In this document: one piece after another, positions 8,984 through 17,725 of the stretch | Position numbering within the stretch: position 1 is the stretch's first letter | Layout: every line of letters begins with the position of its first letter | NCBI GenBank assembly: GCA_002719675.1 | Contig: PBID01000002.1 | Coordinates: 28,783 to 88,537, forward strand | Direction: 5' to 3' | Length of the DNA: 59,755 nucleotides | DNA from: Chloroflexota bacterium | GTDB taxonomy: Bacteria > Chloroflexota > Dehalococcoidia > Lucifugimonadales > GCA-2719675 | The notes under the pieces: model-generated | Database searches by the model: none | Told to the model about the DNA's origin: nothing | Seen by the model: the letters and a program-made list of their open reading frames with translations, nothing else | Position numbers and translations under genes: made by a program

Positions 8984-9122
8984 TTATATAATTCCTATGA
9001 ATTTGTTACTAAAAATTTCGTATAGGTTATCATGAAATCAATTTTAGTAAAATTGTCTATTATTTAAGTAATTGAATTTTGTGTGTTAGAATTTATTTTT
9101 CTTAAAAAGGTTTATTTAAGTT

Positions 9123-10337
9123 ATGAGTTTTAAAGAATTTGATATTTTAATTGTGGGTGCTGGAATAGTAGGCTTAGCAACTGCAAGGGCATTGAAAATT
9201 GCATTTCCAAAGTCTGAAATTGGTGTGTTAGAAAAAGAAAATGAAATTGCTTATCATCAAACTGGACACAATAGTGGTGTGATACATTCAGGTATTTATT
9301 ACGCTCCAGGTTCACAGAAAGCTGAATTTTGTTTAACTGGATCAAAATTATTAAAAGATTATTGTGTCTCAAAAAATATTGAAATTGATGCTTGTGGGAA
9401 ATTGATTATTGCTACTGATGCTTCTGAAGAAAAATCCCTAAACAATTTGATGGAAAGAGGCAAGAGTAATGGAATTAAAGGATTGCAATTTTTGTCTAAA
9501 AATCAAATACAAGATTTAGAGCCTTATGCTACTGGTAGTAAAGGTATTTATTGCCCTACAACTACTATTGTTGATTATAAAGTAGTTTCTCAATATTTTG
9601 CTAATGATTGTGTCGATTTGGGTGTTTCAATAATTAAGAATTCGGAGATTCATTCGATTGTTTATTCAGATAATAAAACTTTACATCTTGAGACTTTAAA
9701 AGATACTTTTTCTACAAAAAACATTGTTAATTGTGCTGGCTTGAACTCTGACAGAATTGCAAAAATGATGGGATTAGATTATGGAGTGAAAATTATACCT
9801 TTTCGTGGAGAATATTTTGAATTATCAGAAAATGCTAGAAAGTTCGTTAAAGGTTTGATTTATCCGGTTCCTGATCCACGATTTCCGTTTTTGGGTGTGC
9901 ATTTTACCAAACGGATTGATGGCTCAGTTGAAGCTGGCCCAAATGCTGTTTTATCTTTTTCTAGAGAAGGATATAGTAGGTTTTCGATTGATTTGATTGA
10001 TACTTTTGAAACTATGAAATTCCTAGGATTTTGGAAAATGGCACGTAAAAATGTACGTACTGCAGTAAGTGAACAAATGAGGTCCTTAATTAAGCCTATT
10101 TTTCTTAATTCACTTAGGAAACTTGTTCCAGAAATTTCTTCAAAAGATTTGATTAATAGGCGTGCAGGTGTTAGGGCCCAAGCTGTTGATGGGAATGGGA
10201 AAATTTTACAAGATTTTTATTTAATTAAAACAAAAAATTCTGTACATGTTTTGAATGCACCATCTCCTGCTGCAACATCTAGTATGGCTATAGCTAATCA
10301 CATTGTGAAAACGGTTAAAGAATCTTTTGTACTTTAA
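9123..10337 (+). CDS. lhgO: L-2-hydroxyglutarate oxidase/dehydrogenase (FAD)
   Basis: This FAD-dependent DAO-family oxidoreductase (404 aa) converts L-2-hydroxyglutarate to 2-oxoglutarate and feeds electrons to the quinone pool or to oxygen. Evidence is the dinucleotide motif GAGIVGLATA near 11-20, then HQTGHNSGVIHSGIYY, the hallmark of LhgO. PTTTIVDYK, NCAGLNSDRIA and PFRGEYFEL follow, and the C terminus carries RRAGVRAQAVD. The length matches the family (about 400-420). It stands alone between two minus-strand units, upstream of tRNA-Gly. An AAGG element 13 bases before the ATG is a weak ribosome site. Confidence 0.93.
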   Translation: MSFKEFDILIVGAGIVGLATARALKIAFPKSEIGVLEKENEIAYHQTGHNSGVIHSGIYYAPGSQKAEFCLTGSKLLKDYCVSKNIEIDACGKLIIATDASEEKSLNNLMERGKSNGIKGLQFLSKNQIQDLEPYATGSKGIYCPTTTIVDYKVVSQYFANDCVDLGVSIIKNSEIHSIVYSDNKTLHLETLKDTFSTKNIVNCAGLNSDRIAKMMGLDYGVKIIPFRGEYFELSENARKFVKGLIYPVPDPRFPFLGVHFTKRIDGSVEAGPNAVLSFSREGYSRFSIDLIDTFETMKFLGFWKMARKNVRTAVSEQMRSLIKPIFLNSLRKLVPEISSKDLINRRAGVRAQAVDGNGKILQDFYLIKTKNSVHVLNAPSPAATSSMAIANHIVKTVKESFVL

Positions 10338-10340
10338 TTT

Positions 10341-10369
10341 TTGAATTGCTTATAAAAGTAAGGTACAAT
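10341..10369 (+). promoter_or_regulatory. Promoter of tRNA-Gly
   Basis: TTGAAT (10341-10346) and TACAAT (10364-10369) are separated by 17 bases. The expected start lies about 4 bases before the mature tRNA 5' end. The -35 element begins 3 bases after the lhgO stop codon. Confidence 0.6.
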
Positions 10370-10379
10370 ATTTGTCTAC

Positions 10380-10454
10380 GCGGGAGTAACTCAGCGGAAG
10401 AGTTCCTGCCTTCCAAGCAGGGTGTCGCGGGTTCGAATCCCGTCTCCCGCTCCA
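10380..10454 (+). tRNA. tRNA-Gly(TCC) with encoded CCA
   Basis: A full cloverleaf can be folded by hand. The acceptor stem is GCGGGAG (10380-10386) with CTCCCGC (10444-10450). The D stem is ACTC/GAGT, and the anticodon stem CCTGC/GCAGG encloses loop CTTCCAA with anticodon TCC. The T stem GCGGG/CCCGT (one wobble pair) carries loop TTCGAAT. T10451 is the discriminator base and CCA is encoded at 10452-10454. It reads GGA and, by wobble, other Gly codons. Confidence 0.97.
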
Positions 10455-10482
10455 TATTTTCTACTTTTTTAATTCTTGAATA

Positions 10483-10566
10483 ATGTCTAGAAATGCTAAA
10501 TTAATCATAACAGCTTTAATTTTTGATCTAATGATTGTGATTGGATTATTAGTTTATTTCTTATAA
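10483..10566 (+). CDS. Possible 27-aa membrane peptide downstream of tRNA-Gly
   Basis: An ATG frame encodes 27 residues with a basic start (MSRNAK) and a continuous hydrophobic stretch (about 7-27). It would be transcribed from the tRNA promoter, and its last bases overlap the stop of the convergent propeller gene. No clear Shine-Dalgarno site is present. It may be a chance ORF. Confidence 0.28.
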   Translation: MSRNAKLIITALIFDLMIVIGLLVYFL

Positions 10567-12081
10567 AAATTGAAATCCGTAAAGTTTTGTATCATAGGTT
10601 TCTATGTATATTTTTATAGGTTTCCCAGCTAAATCATTTAAGTTTGTTTCCCCATTAAAAGATACTGGCATTGCAACTGAATTTCCGTTGATCGTATCAC
10701 AGTTTTTTATTGAAAATTTTTCAATAGGCTTTCCAGACAAATCTTGTAATTCTATTTTTGCTGAACCTCCAGCGCTAGTATCTATATTTAGATATAATTT
10801 ACTTCCTTTAAAAGAAATTGGAGGTGTTGTTATCGACCCCCCATTATATGGTGTGTCAGCTGAAATAAATCCGTCAAGACGAGAAATGTTTCTGAAAATT
10901 CCTGATTTTAGTTGATCTGTATGCAAATCTAATTGGTGAGAATGATTTCTGTTTGAGCCAGAACAGTAGTTCCATAATTCGTCTTCTACTTTGATAAATC
11001 CTGGACTGGTATATATTTGTTTTGATCTTGATTTACCTGATAATCCTAGTCTGAGGAATGATTGTTTACTAGGGGATTGTTTCCAGCTAATTCCATCCCG
11101 ACTAGTTAAAAGTTTTATATCAGAAGTGTCTGGGAAATTAACATGCATATCATCTTCATCTAAATCATTAGATTTTACATATTTTATACATTCCCAATGG
11201 TATAAAAAGCTTGGCAACATTAGATAAACATTTTCTGCAAATTCATATTTTGAAGCTGCATTTGTATAAACATCTACATATCCTCCTAGTCTTTCTGAAC
11301 ATTCTAGAGGTGGTATGGTTCTCCAGTCTGATTCTTCAACACGAAAGACTTCTTCCATTTTTGACCAATCGTGAAAGTTTGTAGATTCTATTCGTCCTAT
11401 TCCACGTACTTTGAAACCTTTGTAAGGATTTCTAGTACGTCCAAACCCAACATATTTTTTAATTTCATCATCCCAAAATGGGACATTTTGAGTATCGGAG
11501 TGTTCCGTTTTTACTCTGTCATCATATGTATTCCAATTAATTCCATCTGAAGAATACATTTGCCAGAATGGTCCATTCATACCACGTTCTTGATCTTCTT
11601 TAGGAATGCCACGGATTTTTGTCCAAAATTTATACTTTTCTTTTCTGGAGCAATTTGGGTTTGTATCTAAAAATACGGTACCACCTTCAGTTTCTCCTCG
11701 TGGAGCATTTGGGATTCTTGGAATAACAACATTATTGGATTTAGAACCACAAATTTCTACTAAACCAATATTTGGTTTTTCCCAATGGATACCATCTGTA
11801 GATTCTGCATATGCTACCCCTCTAGTAATTCCAGAAGGGTCATTTTCAGGAGGAGTGAAATCATACCACATTCTAAACAAATCATTTTCTTTAATTACAG
11901 TGTTATAACTACCTATGCGATTTTCCCAAGGTTTGTCGGGGATCATAACTGGAATTTCACTCATATAGGGAGGGTTCATGGTTAAAGTCACATTATTGCT
12001 ATAATCAATAAATTTTTCGTCAATAAATAATTGTTTCTTATTTTTGACTTGAAAAATTTGACTTTTAGAATCTTGAATCAA
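10561..12081 (-). CDS. Beta-propeller glycoside hydrolase-like protein (GH32/GH43-type fold)
   Basis: This 506-aa protein lacks a signal peptide and shows repeated propeller-blade motifs of the five-bladed glycosidase superfamily. These include WYDFTPPENDP, AESTDGIHWEKP, YSSDGINWNTYDD and TSRDGISWKQSP. The repeated SxDGIxW pattern marks the blades, and acidic residues such as FWDDEIKKYVGFGR could be catalytic. The C-terminal ~110 residues look like a separate beta-sandwich (LDTDTSAGGSAKIEL-like). Family and substrate are not recognisable. Its start overlaps the D-aminoacylase stop by four bases (ATGA), so the two are translationally coupled. They may act on the same amide- or sugar-containing compound. 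Confidence 0.82.
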   Translation of the reverse strand: MIQDSKSQIFQVKNKKQLFIDEKFIDYSNNVTLTMNPPYMSEIPVMIPDKPWENRIGSYNTVIKENDLFRMWYDFTPPENDPSGITRGVAYAESTDGIHWEKPNIGLVEICGSKSNNVVIPRIPNAPRGETEGGTVFLDTNPNCSRKEKYKFWTKIRGIPKEDQERGMNGPFWQMYSSDGINWNTYDDRVKTEHSDTQNVPFWDDEIKKYVGFGRTRNPYKGFKVRGIGRIESTNFHDWSKMEEVFRVEESDWRTIPPLECSERLGGYVDVYTNAASKYEFAENVYLMLPSFLYHWECIKYVKSNDLDEDDMHVNFPDTSDIKLLTSRDGISWKQSPSKQSFLRLGLSGKSRSKQIYTSPGFIKVEDELWNYCSGSNRNHSHQLDLHTDQLKSGIFRNISRLDGFISADTPYNGGSITTPPISFKGSKLYLNIDTSAGGSAKIELQDLSGKPIEKFSIKNCDTINGNSVAMPVSFNGETNLNDLAGKPIKIYIETYDTKLYGFQFL

Positions 12082-13694
12082 GTTTTGCCTCTTCTTAGAA
12101 CTTTACCTGGAATCGATTTAGTGTGTTTTCCATTTTTAATTACCGGGATGCCATTTACCAATACGTGATCAATACCAACTGGAAATTGATGAGGATCATG
12201 AAATGTTGCATTATCGATTATTGTTTTAGGATCAAAAATAGTTAGGTCGGCTATATAACCTTTTCTAATGAGTCCTCTATTTTTCATACATAACCTTTTT
12301 GCAGGGAACCCCGTCATTTTATATATTGCCTCTTCTAATGTTAAGACTGATGGTTTTTCTCTAACGTATCTTCCAAGTACTCTTGGATATGTACCATAAA
12401 ACCTAGGATGAGGTTTTGCATGTTTATAAAATCCGTTTGGTGAAACAGCATTGCCATCAGAACCAAACATTGCTAGAGGATGATCCATAAAACATCTAAT
12501 ATCACTCTCTAATCTATTATGTATGATAACAGGTACTGCTCCTATTTCTTGTTCTACTAATTGCAATACTGTTTCAGCTGGGTCAATCTTTCTTTTCTGA
12601 GCAATTTCTATTATTGACATTCCAATTAATTGTTTATTTTTGTCATTATTTGAGGAAGACAATATTACAGTTTCCCATTTTGGAGGTAATCCGCCTCTTC
12701 CTTCCTTGACCTCTTCTCTAATTTTTGACCTTTGATTGGAATCTTTTAATCTTTCTAAAAATTCATCAATTCCTCCTGAATGAGCCCATAATGGGATCAT
12801 TTGGTCAAGACCTGCTCCTGCTGCAGTGTATGGGTACATATCATAAGTTATATCTAATCCATTTTTGTTTGCTTTATCAAAAATTTCATGCATTTTAGGT
12901 CCGTGTCCATAATATCGCCAGTCTGTTATTGCTAGATGTGAAAATTGAACAGGTATATTGGCTTTTTGTCCTATTTTGACTGCTTCCTCTATAGCAGATA
13001 TGTGTTTGCCTGGGCCAACTCTAGCATGTGTGGCATAAAAAACACCGTCATAATGTGATATCGCTTTACATATTTCTATAATTTCTTCAGTAGAGGCATA
13101 TGCTGATGGTGGTAAAGAAAGACCAGTTGAAATTGAAAAAGCACCTTGTTCAATTGCTTCAGATGCTAAATATTTCATCTCATTCATCTCTGTTTTTGTT
13201 GCAGATCTTTCTTCCGTAGCACCTGTAGCAACTTGAAGCGCTCCGTATCCTAATTGTGGAGCGATATTAATACTTGTGCCATTTTTTTCTATAGTATTTG
13301 CCCAATCATTTAACGTATTCCATGTCCAATTTGTATTAGGATCATCAGCTAAAGCTGCAGTTTCCCAAAGGCCTTTTTTTAGATTATTTGGCCCTTTTTT
13401 ACCAGCTGGGAATGGAGAAAAACTACAATTGCCAGTTACTTCTGTTGTTACACCTTGATATGCTTTACTTTCACCATACTTGTCATTTACAAGAGAAATA
13501 TCTGAGTGAGTATGCATATCTATAAACCCAGGAGAAATAATTAAATTTTCAGCATTTATAATATTTTTTGCTTTTGAGTTACTTAAGTCTCCGACGGTTT
13601 TGATATTTCCATTTTGAATACCTATATCAGTTTGATATCTAGGCTTTTTGGTGCCATCTATTATGATTCCGTTGGAAATAATTGTGTCAAACAT
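12078..13694 (-). CDS. N-acyl-D-amino-acid deacylase (D-aminoacylase) family amidohydrolase
   Basis: This cytoplasmic zinc amidohydrolase (538 aa) cleaves N-acyl groups from D-amino acids or related amides. Metal ligands are visible: HTHSD (H61, H63), the family cysteine C90 in TGNCSFSP, H223 in YATHARVGP, H253 in FSHLAI, and a late Asp in MFGSDGN. The N- and C-terminal beta segments fit the urease-like composite fold (GFIDMHTH; GYIADLTIFDP). It sits 6 bases after the receiver-like gene and overlaps the propeller gene by 4 bases. Dihydropyrimidinase-like activity is less likely because no carboxylated lysine motif is seen and the Cys is present. Confidence 0.92.
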   Translation of the reverse strand: MFDTIISNGIIIDGTKKPRYQTDIGIQNGNIKTVGDLSNSKAKNIINAENLIISPGFIDMHTHSDISLVNDKYGESKAYQGVTTEVTGNCSFSPFPAGKKGPNNLKKGLWETAALADDPNTNWTWNTLNDWANTIEKNGTSINIAPQLGYGALQVATGATEERSATKTEMNEMKYLASEAIEQGAFSISTGLSLPPSAYASTEEIIEICKAISHYDGVFYATHARVGPGKHISAIEEAVKIGQKANIPVQFSHLAITDWRYYGHGPKMHEIFDKANKNGLDITYDMYPYTAAGAGLDQMIPLWAHSGGIDEFLERLKDSNQRSKIREEVKEGRGGLPPKWETVILSSSNNDKNKQLIGMSIIEIAQKRKIDPAETVLQLVEQEIGAVPVIIHNRLESDIRCFMDHPLAMFGSDGNAVSPNGFYKHAKPHPRFYGTYPRVLGRYVREKPSVLTLEEAIYKMTGFPAKRLCMKNRGLIRKGYIADLTIFDPKTIIDNATFHDPHQFPVGIDHVLVNGIPVIKNGKHTKSIPGKVLRRGKT

Positions 13695-13700
13695 TTGAAA

Positions 13701-14048
13701 TTATTCATTAAAAAGTTCTGGTAACTTATTTGAGAAAGTGCCTTTTGGAAGAACTGATGTACATCCTAGATTTTTAGCTTTTTCAAAAGAGTCAACATCA
13801 CTATGAGGCCCAAAAGCTATTATCGATTTACAATCAATATTTTGGGTATTTACAGCCATTAAGATTTTAGTCCAAAAATCAAATTCAAGATCAATTAATA
13901 TAAATTGGATTTTGTCATTTTTTTCTGACTTATTAAGATCGTTGATATTTGTCACCATTTTAGTGACTAAATTAAATTTTTTTGCAGCAAATTTAATCCT
14001 AGGGAAAAAAAATAAATTACTACTTACTAGCAATACCGTATTTTCCAT
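13701..14048 (-). CDS. Degenerate response-regulator receiver (CheY-like) domain protein
   Basis: This 115-aa protein has the length and strand pattern of a stand-alone receiver domain. The N-terminal acidic pair is replaced (VLLVSSN instead of VVDDN). A phosphoacceptor-like Asp remains at D53 in LIDLEFD, the switch Thr is Ala (IIAFGP, A78), and the conserved Lys is K102 in VLPKG. Mg-dependent phosphorylation is therefore doubtful, and it may work as a pseudo-receiver by protein contact. It lies between glnII (79 bases upstream) and the D-aminoacylase (6 bases downstream), which suggests a part in nitrogen control. No output domain or kinase is nearby. Confidence 0.72.
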   Translation of the reverse strand: MENTVLLVSSNLFFFPRIKFAAKKFNLVTKMVTNINDLNKSEKNDKIQFILIDLEFDFWTKILMAVNTQNIDCKSIIAFGPHSDVDSFEKAKNLGCTSVLPKGTFSNKLPELFNE

Positions 14049-14127
14049 TTTTTAATTTCAACCCCAAATAAGTTAAAAAATATCAAAAATTTAACATTAA
14101 ATTTCATCAATTTATTTGAAATAGTGC

Positions 14128-15132
14128 TTATTTTTTTGCAGCAGAACAAACCGTATCTGTAATTAGTCTTGTTACAGTATATGGATCCATATTAGCGTTA
14201 GGTCTTCTATCTTCGATATAACCTTTGCCATCTTTAGCTACTTGCCAAGGGATTCTTACTGAGGCTCCACGGTCTGACACACCATAAGAATAACTGTCAG
14301 CAGACGCAGTTTCATGAAGACCTGTAAGTCGATCACGTATGTCAGCTCCATAATTTTCTATATGTAATTTATGCTTGGGAGCTAGAGCTTCAGCAGCATC
14401 GATACAAGGTTGGTAACTTTCACGCATTTGTTTGGTTGAGAAATTTGTGTGTGCTCCAGCACCATTCCAGTCACCTTTTACAGGTTTAGGAGATAGAGTT
14501 GCAGTGATTCCATGTTCTTCACCGATACGATAGAGTAACCATCTAGCAACCCAAAGTTGATCAGAAACCGCTGTTGGTCCAACTGGTCCTACTTGAAATT
14601 CCCACTGTGCTGGCATCACTTCAGCGTTAATACCTGAGATTTCCAAACCTGCTTCAATACAAGCTTCAAGATGGTCTTCTATAAGTTCTCTGCCAAAAAC
14701 TTCGTCGGATCCAACACCACAATAGTATCCTCCTTGTGGAGCAGGGAAACCGTTTGAAGGCCATCCAAGTGGTTGAACTCCATCGAATAGAGTATATTCT
14801 TGTTCAATCCCAAACCAGATATCAAATTCAGAGAATTTTTTTTCTGTTCTGGCACATTTTGCTCTAGTGTTAGAAGAATGAGGTTTCATATCTGTTGTCA
14901 ACACTTCAGTCATTACCAAAATATCTTCAGGTCCCCTAAGTGGATCTGGGCATGAAAAAACAGGTTTCAAGACACAATCAGATTCATCTCCAGGTGCTTG
15001 ATTAGTACTAGAACCATCAAATCCCCATATAGGAGGTTCTTCTCCTGATTTAATTACTTTTGTCTTAGAACGAAGTTTGCTTGTTGGTACTGAACCATCA
15101 ATCCAAATATATTCTGCTCGATAAACACTCAT
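14128..15132 (-). CDS. glnII: Glutamine synthetase, type II (eukaryote-like)
   Basis: The enzyme condenses glutamate and ammonia to glutamine with ATP in the cytoplasm. At 334 aa it is the short type II form, not the ~470-aa bacterial type I. Signatures are WGFDGSSTNQAPGDESDC (36-53), FGIEQEYTLFDG, GINAEVMPAQWEFQ, the ATP-site motif PVKGDWNGAGAHTNFS and RIPWQVAKDG near the end. It starts with MSVYRAEYIW and is preceded by AGGAG (15139-15143). The gene heads a minus-strand unit that continues into the receiver-like protein, the D-aminoacylase and the propeller protein. This links ammonia assimilation to amide hydrolysis. It has a good promoter at 15179-15207. Confidence 0.96.
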   Translation of the reverse strand: MSVYRAEYIWIDGSVPTSKLRSKTKVIKSGEEPPIWGFDGSSTNQAPGDESDCVLKPVFSCPDPLRGPEDILVMTEVLTTDMKPHSSNTRAKCARTEKKFSEFDIWFGIEQEYTLFDGVQPLGWPSNGFPAPQGGYYCGVGSDEVFGRELIEDHLEACIEAGLEISGINAEVMPAQWEFQVGPVGPTAVSDQLWVARWLLYRIGEEHGITATLSPKPVKGDWNGAGAHTNFSTKQMRESYQPCIDAAEALAPKHKLHIENYGADIRDRLTGLHETASADSYSYGVSDRGASVRIPWQVAKDGKGYIEDRRPNANMDPYTVTRLITDTVCSAAKK

Positions 15133-15178
15133 TCTTATCTCCTATGTAGTTTGTAAAAACTGATACAAAATTTTTGCG

Positions 15179-15207
15179 ATTGTATAATTTTATTCAAGTT
15201 TTGTCAT
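15179..15207 (-). promoter_or_regulatory. Promoter of glnII
   Basis: On the minus strand ATGACA (15202-15207) and TACAAT (15179-15184) are 17 bases apart, about 47 bases before the glnII start codon. On the opposite strand a TATAAT (15216-15221) could serve the divergent dehydratase, though its -35 is weak. Confidence 0.5.
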
Positions 15208-15285
15208 TAAGAAGATATAATAAATTTGTTATAGTTTTGTAGTTTTTTAAATTAATAAAATTTCATAGTTTTAAGGGAGATCAAA

Positions 15286-16242
15286 TTGTCTACCAGACCT
15301 ACGTTAGAAAATGTATTGAATGCAAGAAAAAGAATTATGCCTCACATAATCAGAACTCCTCTTTTGAATTATTATGGTATTGATGAAATGTTAGATGCAA
15401 AAGTGTTTATTAAACATGAAAATTATCAACATTTAGGCTCTTTCAAAGTTAGAGGGGCATTGAACACTATTTCACAATTAACTGCTGAAGAAAAAAATAA
15501 AGGAGTAATTTCATCATCAACTGGTAATTTTGGTCAAGGTGTTGCTTATGGAGGCCGAATATTTGGAGTGAATGTAGTGATCGTAGTTCCCGAAAATACA
15601 ACATCAACTAAGGTGTCATCTATCAAAAGTTTAGGGGCTAAAATTATTGAACATGGGCAAGGATTTGATGATGCAAGACAATTTGCTGAACAATTGTCAA
15701 TTGATGAAGGATATTATTATATACATTCAGCTAATGAGTCTAGACTCGTTGAAGGAACTGGAACTTATACTCTAGAAATATTAGAAGATCAGCCAGATAT
15801 AGAAGTTATAATTGTCCCAATTGGTGGTGGGAGTGGAGCTTGTGGTGCATGTATTGTTTCAAATGCAGTTAATCCAAATATTAAGGTTATAGGAGTTCAG
15901 TCACATAATTCTCCAGGTGCATATTTTTCTTGGAAAGATGGCAACATAATAGAAAAAAATAACAAATCATTGGCTGAAGGATTAGCTACTTCTATGGGAT
16001 ACGAATATACACAACAGATTCTTAAGGAAATGTTAGATGATTTTATCTTGGTTTCCGATGAAGAATTATTAGAAGCTGTTGTTTTATTTGCTGATAAAAC
16101 TCATAGTATCGTAGAACATGCGGGTGCAGCTCCTTTAGCTGCAGCATTACAAATTAAAGATCAATTGAAAGGAAAAAAAGTTGCTTTAATTGCTAGTGGC
16201 GGAAATCTTTCTTTGTCTCAATTAAAAAATGCATTAAATTAG
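15286..16242 (+). CDS. PLP-dependent threonine/serine dehydratase family protein
   Basis: This is a fold-type II PLP enzyme (318 aa) that deaminates threonine or serine to the 2-oxo acid, or racemises serine. The PLP lysine is K54 in GSFKVRGA. SSSTGNFGQG binds the carboxylate and GGGSGACG (about 176-183) the phosphate. There is no ACT domain, as in catabolic dehydratases and serine racemases. The start is TTG at 15286, chosen because AAGGGAGA lies 5-6 bases upstream and no ATG exists near the conserved N terminus. It diverges from glnII. Hydroxy-amino-acid lyases such as 3-hydroxyaspartate dehydratase are alternatives. Confidence 0.92.
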   Translation: MSTRPTLENVLNARKRIMPHIIRTPLLNYYGIDEMLDAKVFIKHENYQHLGSFKVRGALNTISQLTAEEKNKGVISSSTGNFGQGVAYGGRIFGVNVVIVVPENTTSTKVSSIKSLGAKIIEHGQGFDDARQFAEQLSIDEGYYYIHSANESRLVEGTGTYTLEILEDQPDIEVIIVPIGGGSGACGACIVSNAVNPNIKVIGVQSHNSPGAYFSWKDGNIIEKNNKSLAEGLATSMGYEYTQQILKEMLDDFILVSDEELLEAVVLFADKTHSIVEHAGAAPLAAALQIKDQLKGKKVALIASGGNLSLSQLKNALN

Positions 16243-16263
16243 TATTACTTTAGAATATAGTTT

Positions 16264-17616
16264 ATGAAACAGTTGTTGTTAAAAATTTTTATTAGGAGAG
16301 AAATATTTTTATTATTTTTGTCTTTAACTTTTATTTCTTGTAATTTCTTTGCAGCTTCATCTAAATTGGAATCTGAAAAATCTTCACAAAAACAAGTTGA
16401 TCAATCTTTGAGTTCTATAAAATCTTCAGATACATCCACAGATTCCCAAACGGGTAAGAATTGTAAATTATCTGGTGGAGAAGTAGTGAAAAGTGGTTGG
16501 CAAGGTAAAGATACTGGGGATAATTTTTGCAACAATTGTTTTTGTAGAAATGGAAATTTAGGCTGTACAAAAATGTATTGTACTAAAGACAAAGAGCAGA
16601 AAAATATACCTACATCTATACCAATCCCTACTCCAATACCAATTCCTACAATTTCAATTCCCACTTTTAGTATTTCCACTCCAACACAAACACCTTTTAA
16701 AAATTCTACACCTACAGGATCGTATAAATTGATTTCCGGAAGTTTATCTAAAAGTTTTGCGTCAGTTGTTGCTGTGTTACTACCTGAACCAACAAATCAA
16801 GATGTGAAGTTTAAATATAAATTTATTCATAGTCAAATTGATGAGAAACCAGAATCAATCAATGCTTTTTGTGATTCTTCAAAACTATGGTCTAAAACAG
16901 TAGAATCAAAGCAAAATTCAGTAAATCTTCCACAAGAATCTTTTCCTAACGAGCAAGGTTTTATTCATCTTTGTGTTTCGTATTTATCAGGATATGGCAA
17001 GTTTTCAGATTGGTTAAGATTGAATCAAACCATAGAAATTGCTGCCAAAAAAAATGATTCAATTAACATGATTCTTTGTTGTAATAAATCTCTTACATCA
17101 GCAAGTTATAAAATTAAAGAACAGATAAAAATACCAGGTAAATCTGACCCAATTACACAATTTGCAATAGGTGTTACTAAAGATTTAGAAGGCACTATAA
17201 TTTTTGATTCAAAAGGTAAAATTCATTCACAATATCCTTCTGAAATCGTCGTAAATTTAGCTACCCTAAAAAGTGATTCTAGTTTAAGAGATAATTATTT
17301 AAAAAATAATTCTTTAGAAATAAATAAGTATCCAAAATTGACATTGACAGTTAAAAATGTTGAGCAACTTGAGTGGCCTTTTATAGAAGGTGTATATCAA
17401 AGTTTTAAATTGTATGGAGATTTGGAAATTCATGGTGTTTTAAGACCTTCTGTATGGAATATTGAAGCAATTTTAGAAAATGGAAATATTACTGGCACAG
17501 CTAAAACACAATTTTCTTTTGGTGATTTTAATATTAAAATTCCTAAAGTATATGTAGTCTATGTAGAGGATAAAATTGAATTGGAAATAGATTTTTCTGC
17601 TACATATTTAGAATAA
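16264..17616 (+). CDS. Lipoprotein with VWC-like Cys-rich domain and C-terminal YceI-like domain
   Basis: This is an exported 450-aa lipoprotein. The basic, hydrophobic leader ends in lipobox FISC (C26). A Ser/Gln-rich spacer follows. Next comes a compact cysteine module (about 66-106, with GWQGKDTGDNFCNNCFCRNG and GCTKMYC) that resembles VWC or pacifastin-like modules. A low-complexity linker of Pro/Thr/Ile repeats follows (about 112-145). The region from about 150 to 270 is unassigned, and the end (about 300-450) looks like a YceI beta-barrel, with EIVVNLATLKSD, LYGDLEIHGV and FSFGDFNIKIPKV. YceI domains bind isoprenoid-like or amphiphilic ligands. It lies 21 bases after the dehydratase, but shared function is not evident. 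Confidence 0.83.
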   Translation: MKQLLLKIFIRREIFLLFLSLTFISCNFFAASSKLESEKSSQKQVDQSLSSIKSSDTSTDSQTGKNCKLSGGEVVKSGWQGKDTGDNFCNNCFCRNGNLGCTKMYCTKDKEQKNIPTSIPIPTPIPIPTISIPTFSISTPTQTPFKNSTPTGSYKLISGSLSKSFASVVAVLLPEPTNQDVKFKYKFIHSQIDEKPESINAFCDSSKLWSKTVESKQNSVNLPQESFPNEQGFIHLCVSYLSGYGKFSDWLRLNQTIEIAAKKNDSINMILCCNKSLTSASYKIKEQIKIPGKSDPITQFAIGVTKDLEGTIIFDSKGKIHSQYPSEIVVNLATLKSDSSLRDNYLKNNSLEINKYPKLTLTVKNVEQLEWPFIEGVYQSFKLYGDLEIHGVLRPSVWNIEAILENGNITGTAKTQFSFGDFNIKIPKVYVVYVEDKIELEIDFSATYLE

Positions 17617-17725
17617 TCGAGAATTGAGTTTATTTGATGCTATTTAAATCATAAGAAGATGAATTTTAGATTTTTTCTAGGTATATTTGTTTATTATATA
17701 TTGAAACATTTGCTTAGATTGAAAC

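Noticed and set aside
15216-15221. TATAAT as the dehydratase promoter
   Set aside because: The -35 region is weak (TTCAAG), so it is not listed as a separate promoter.
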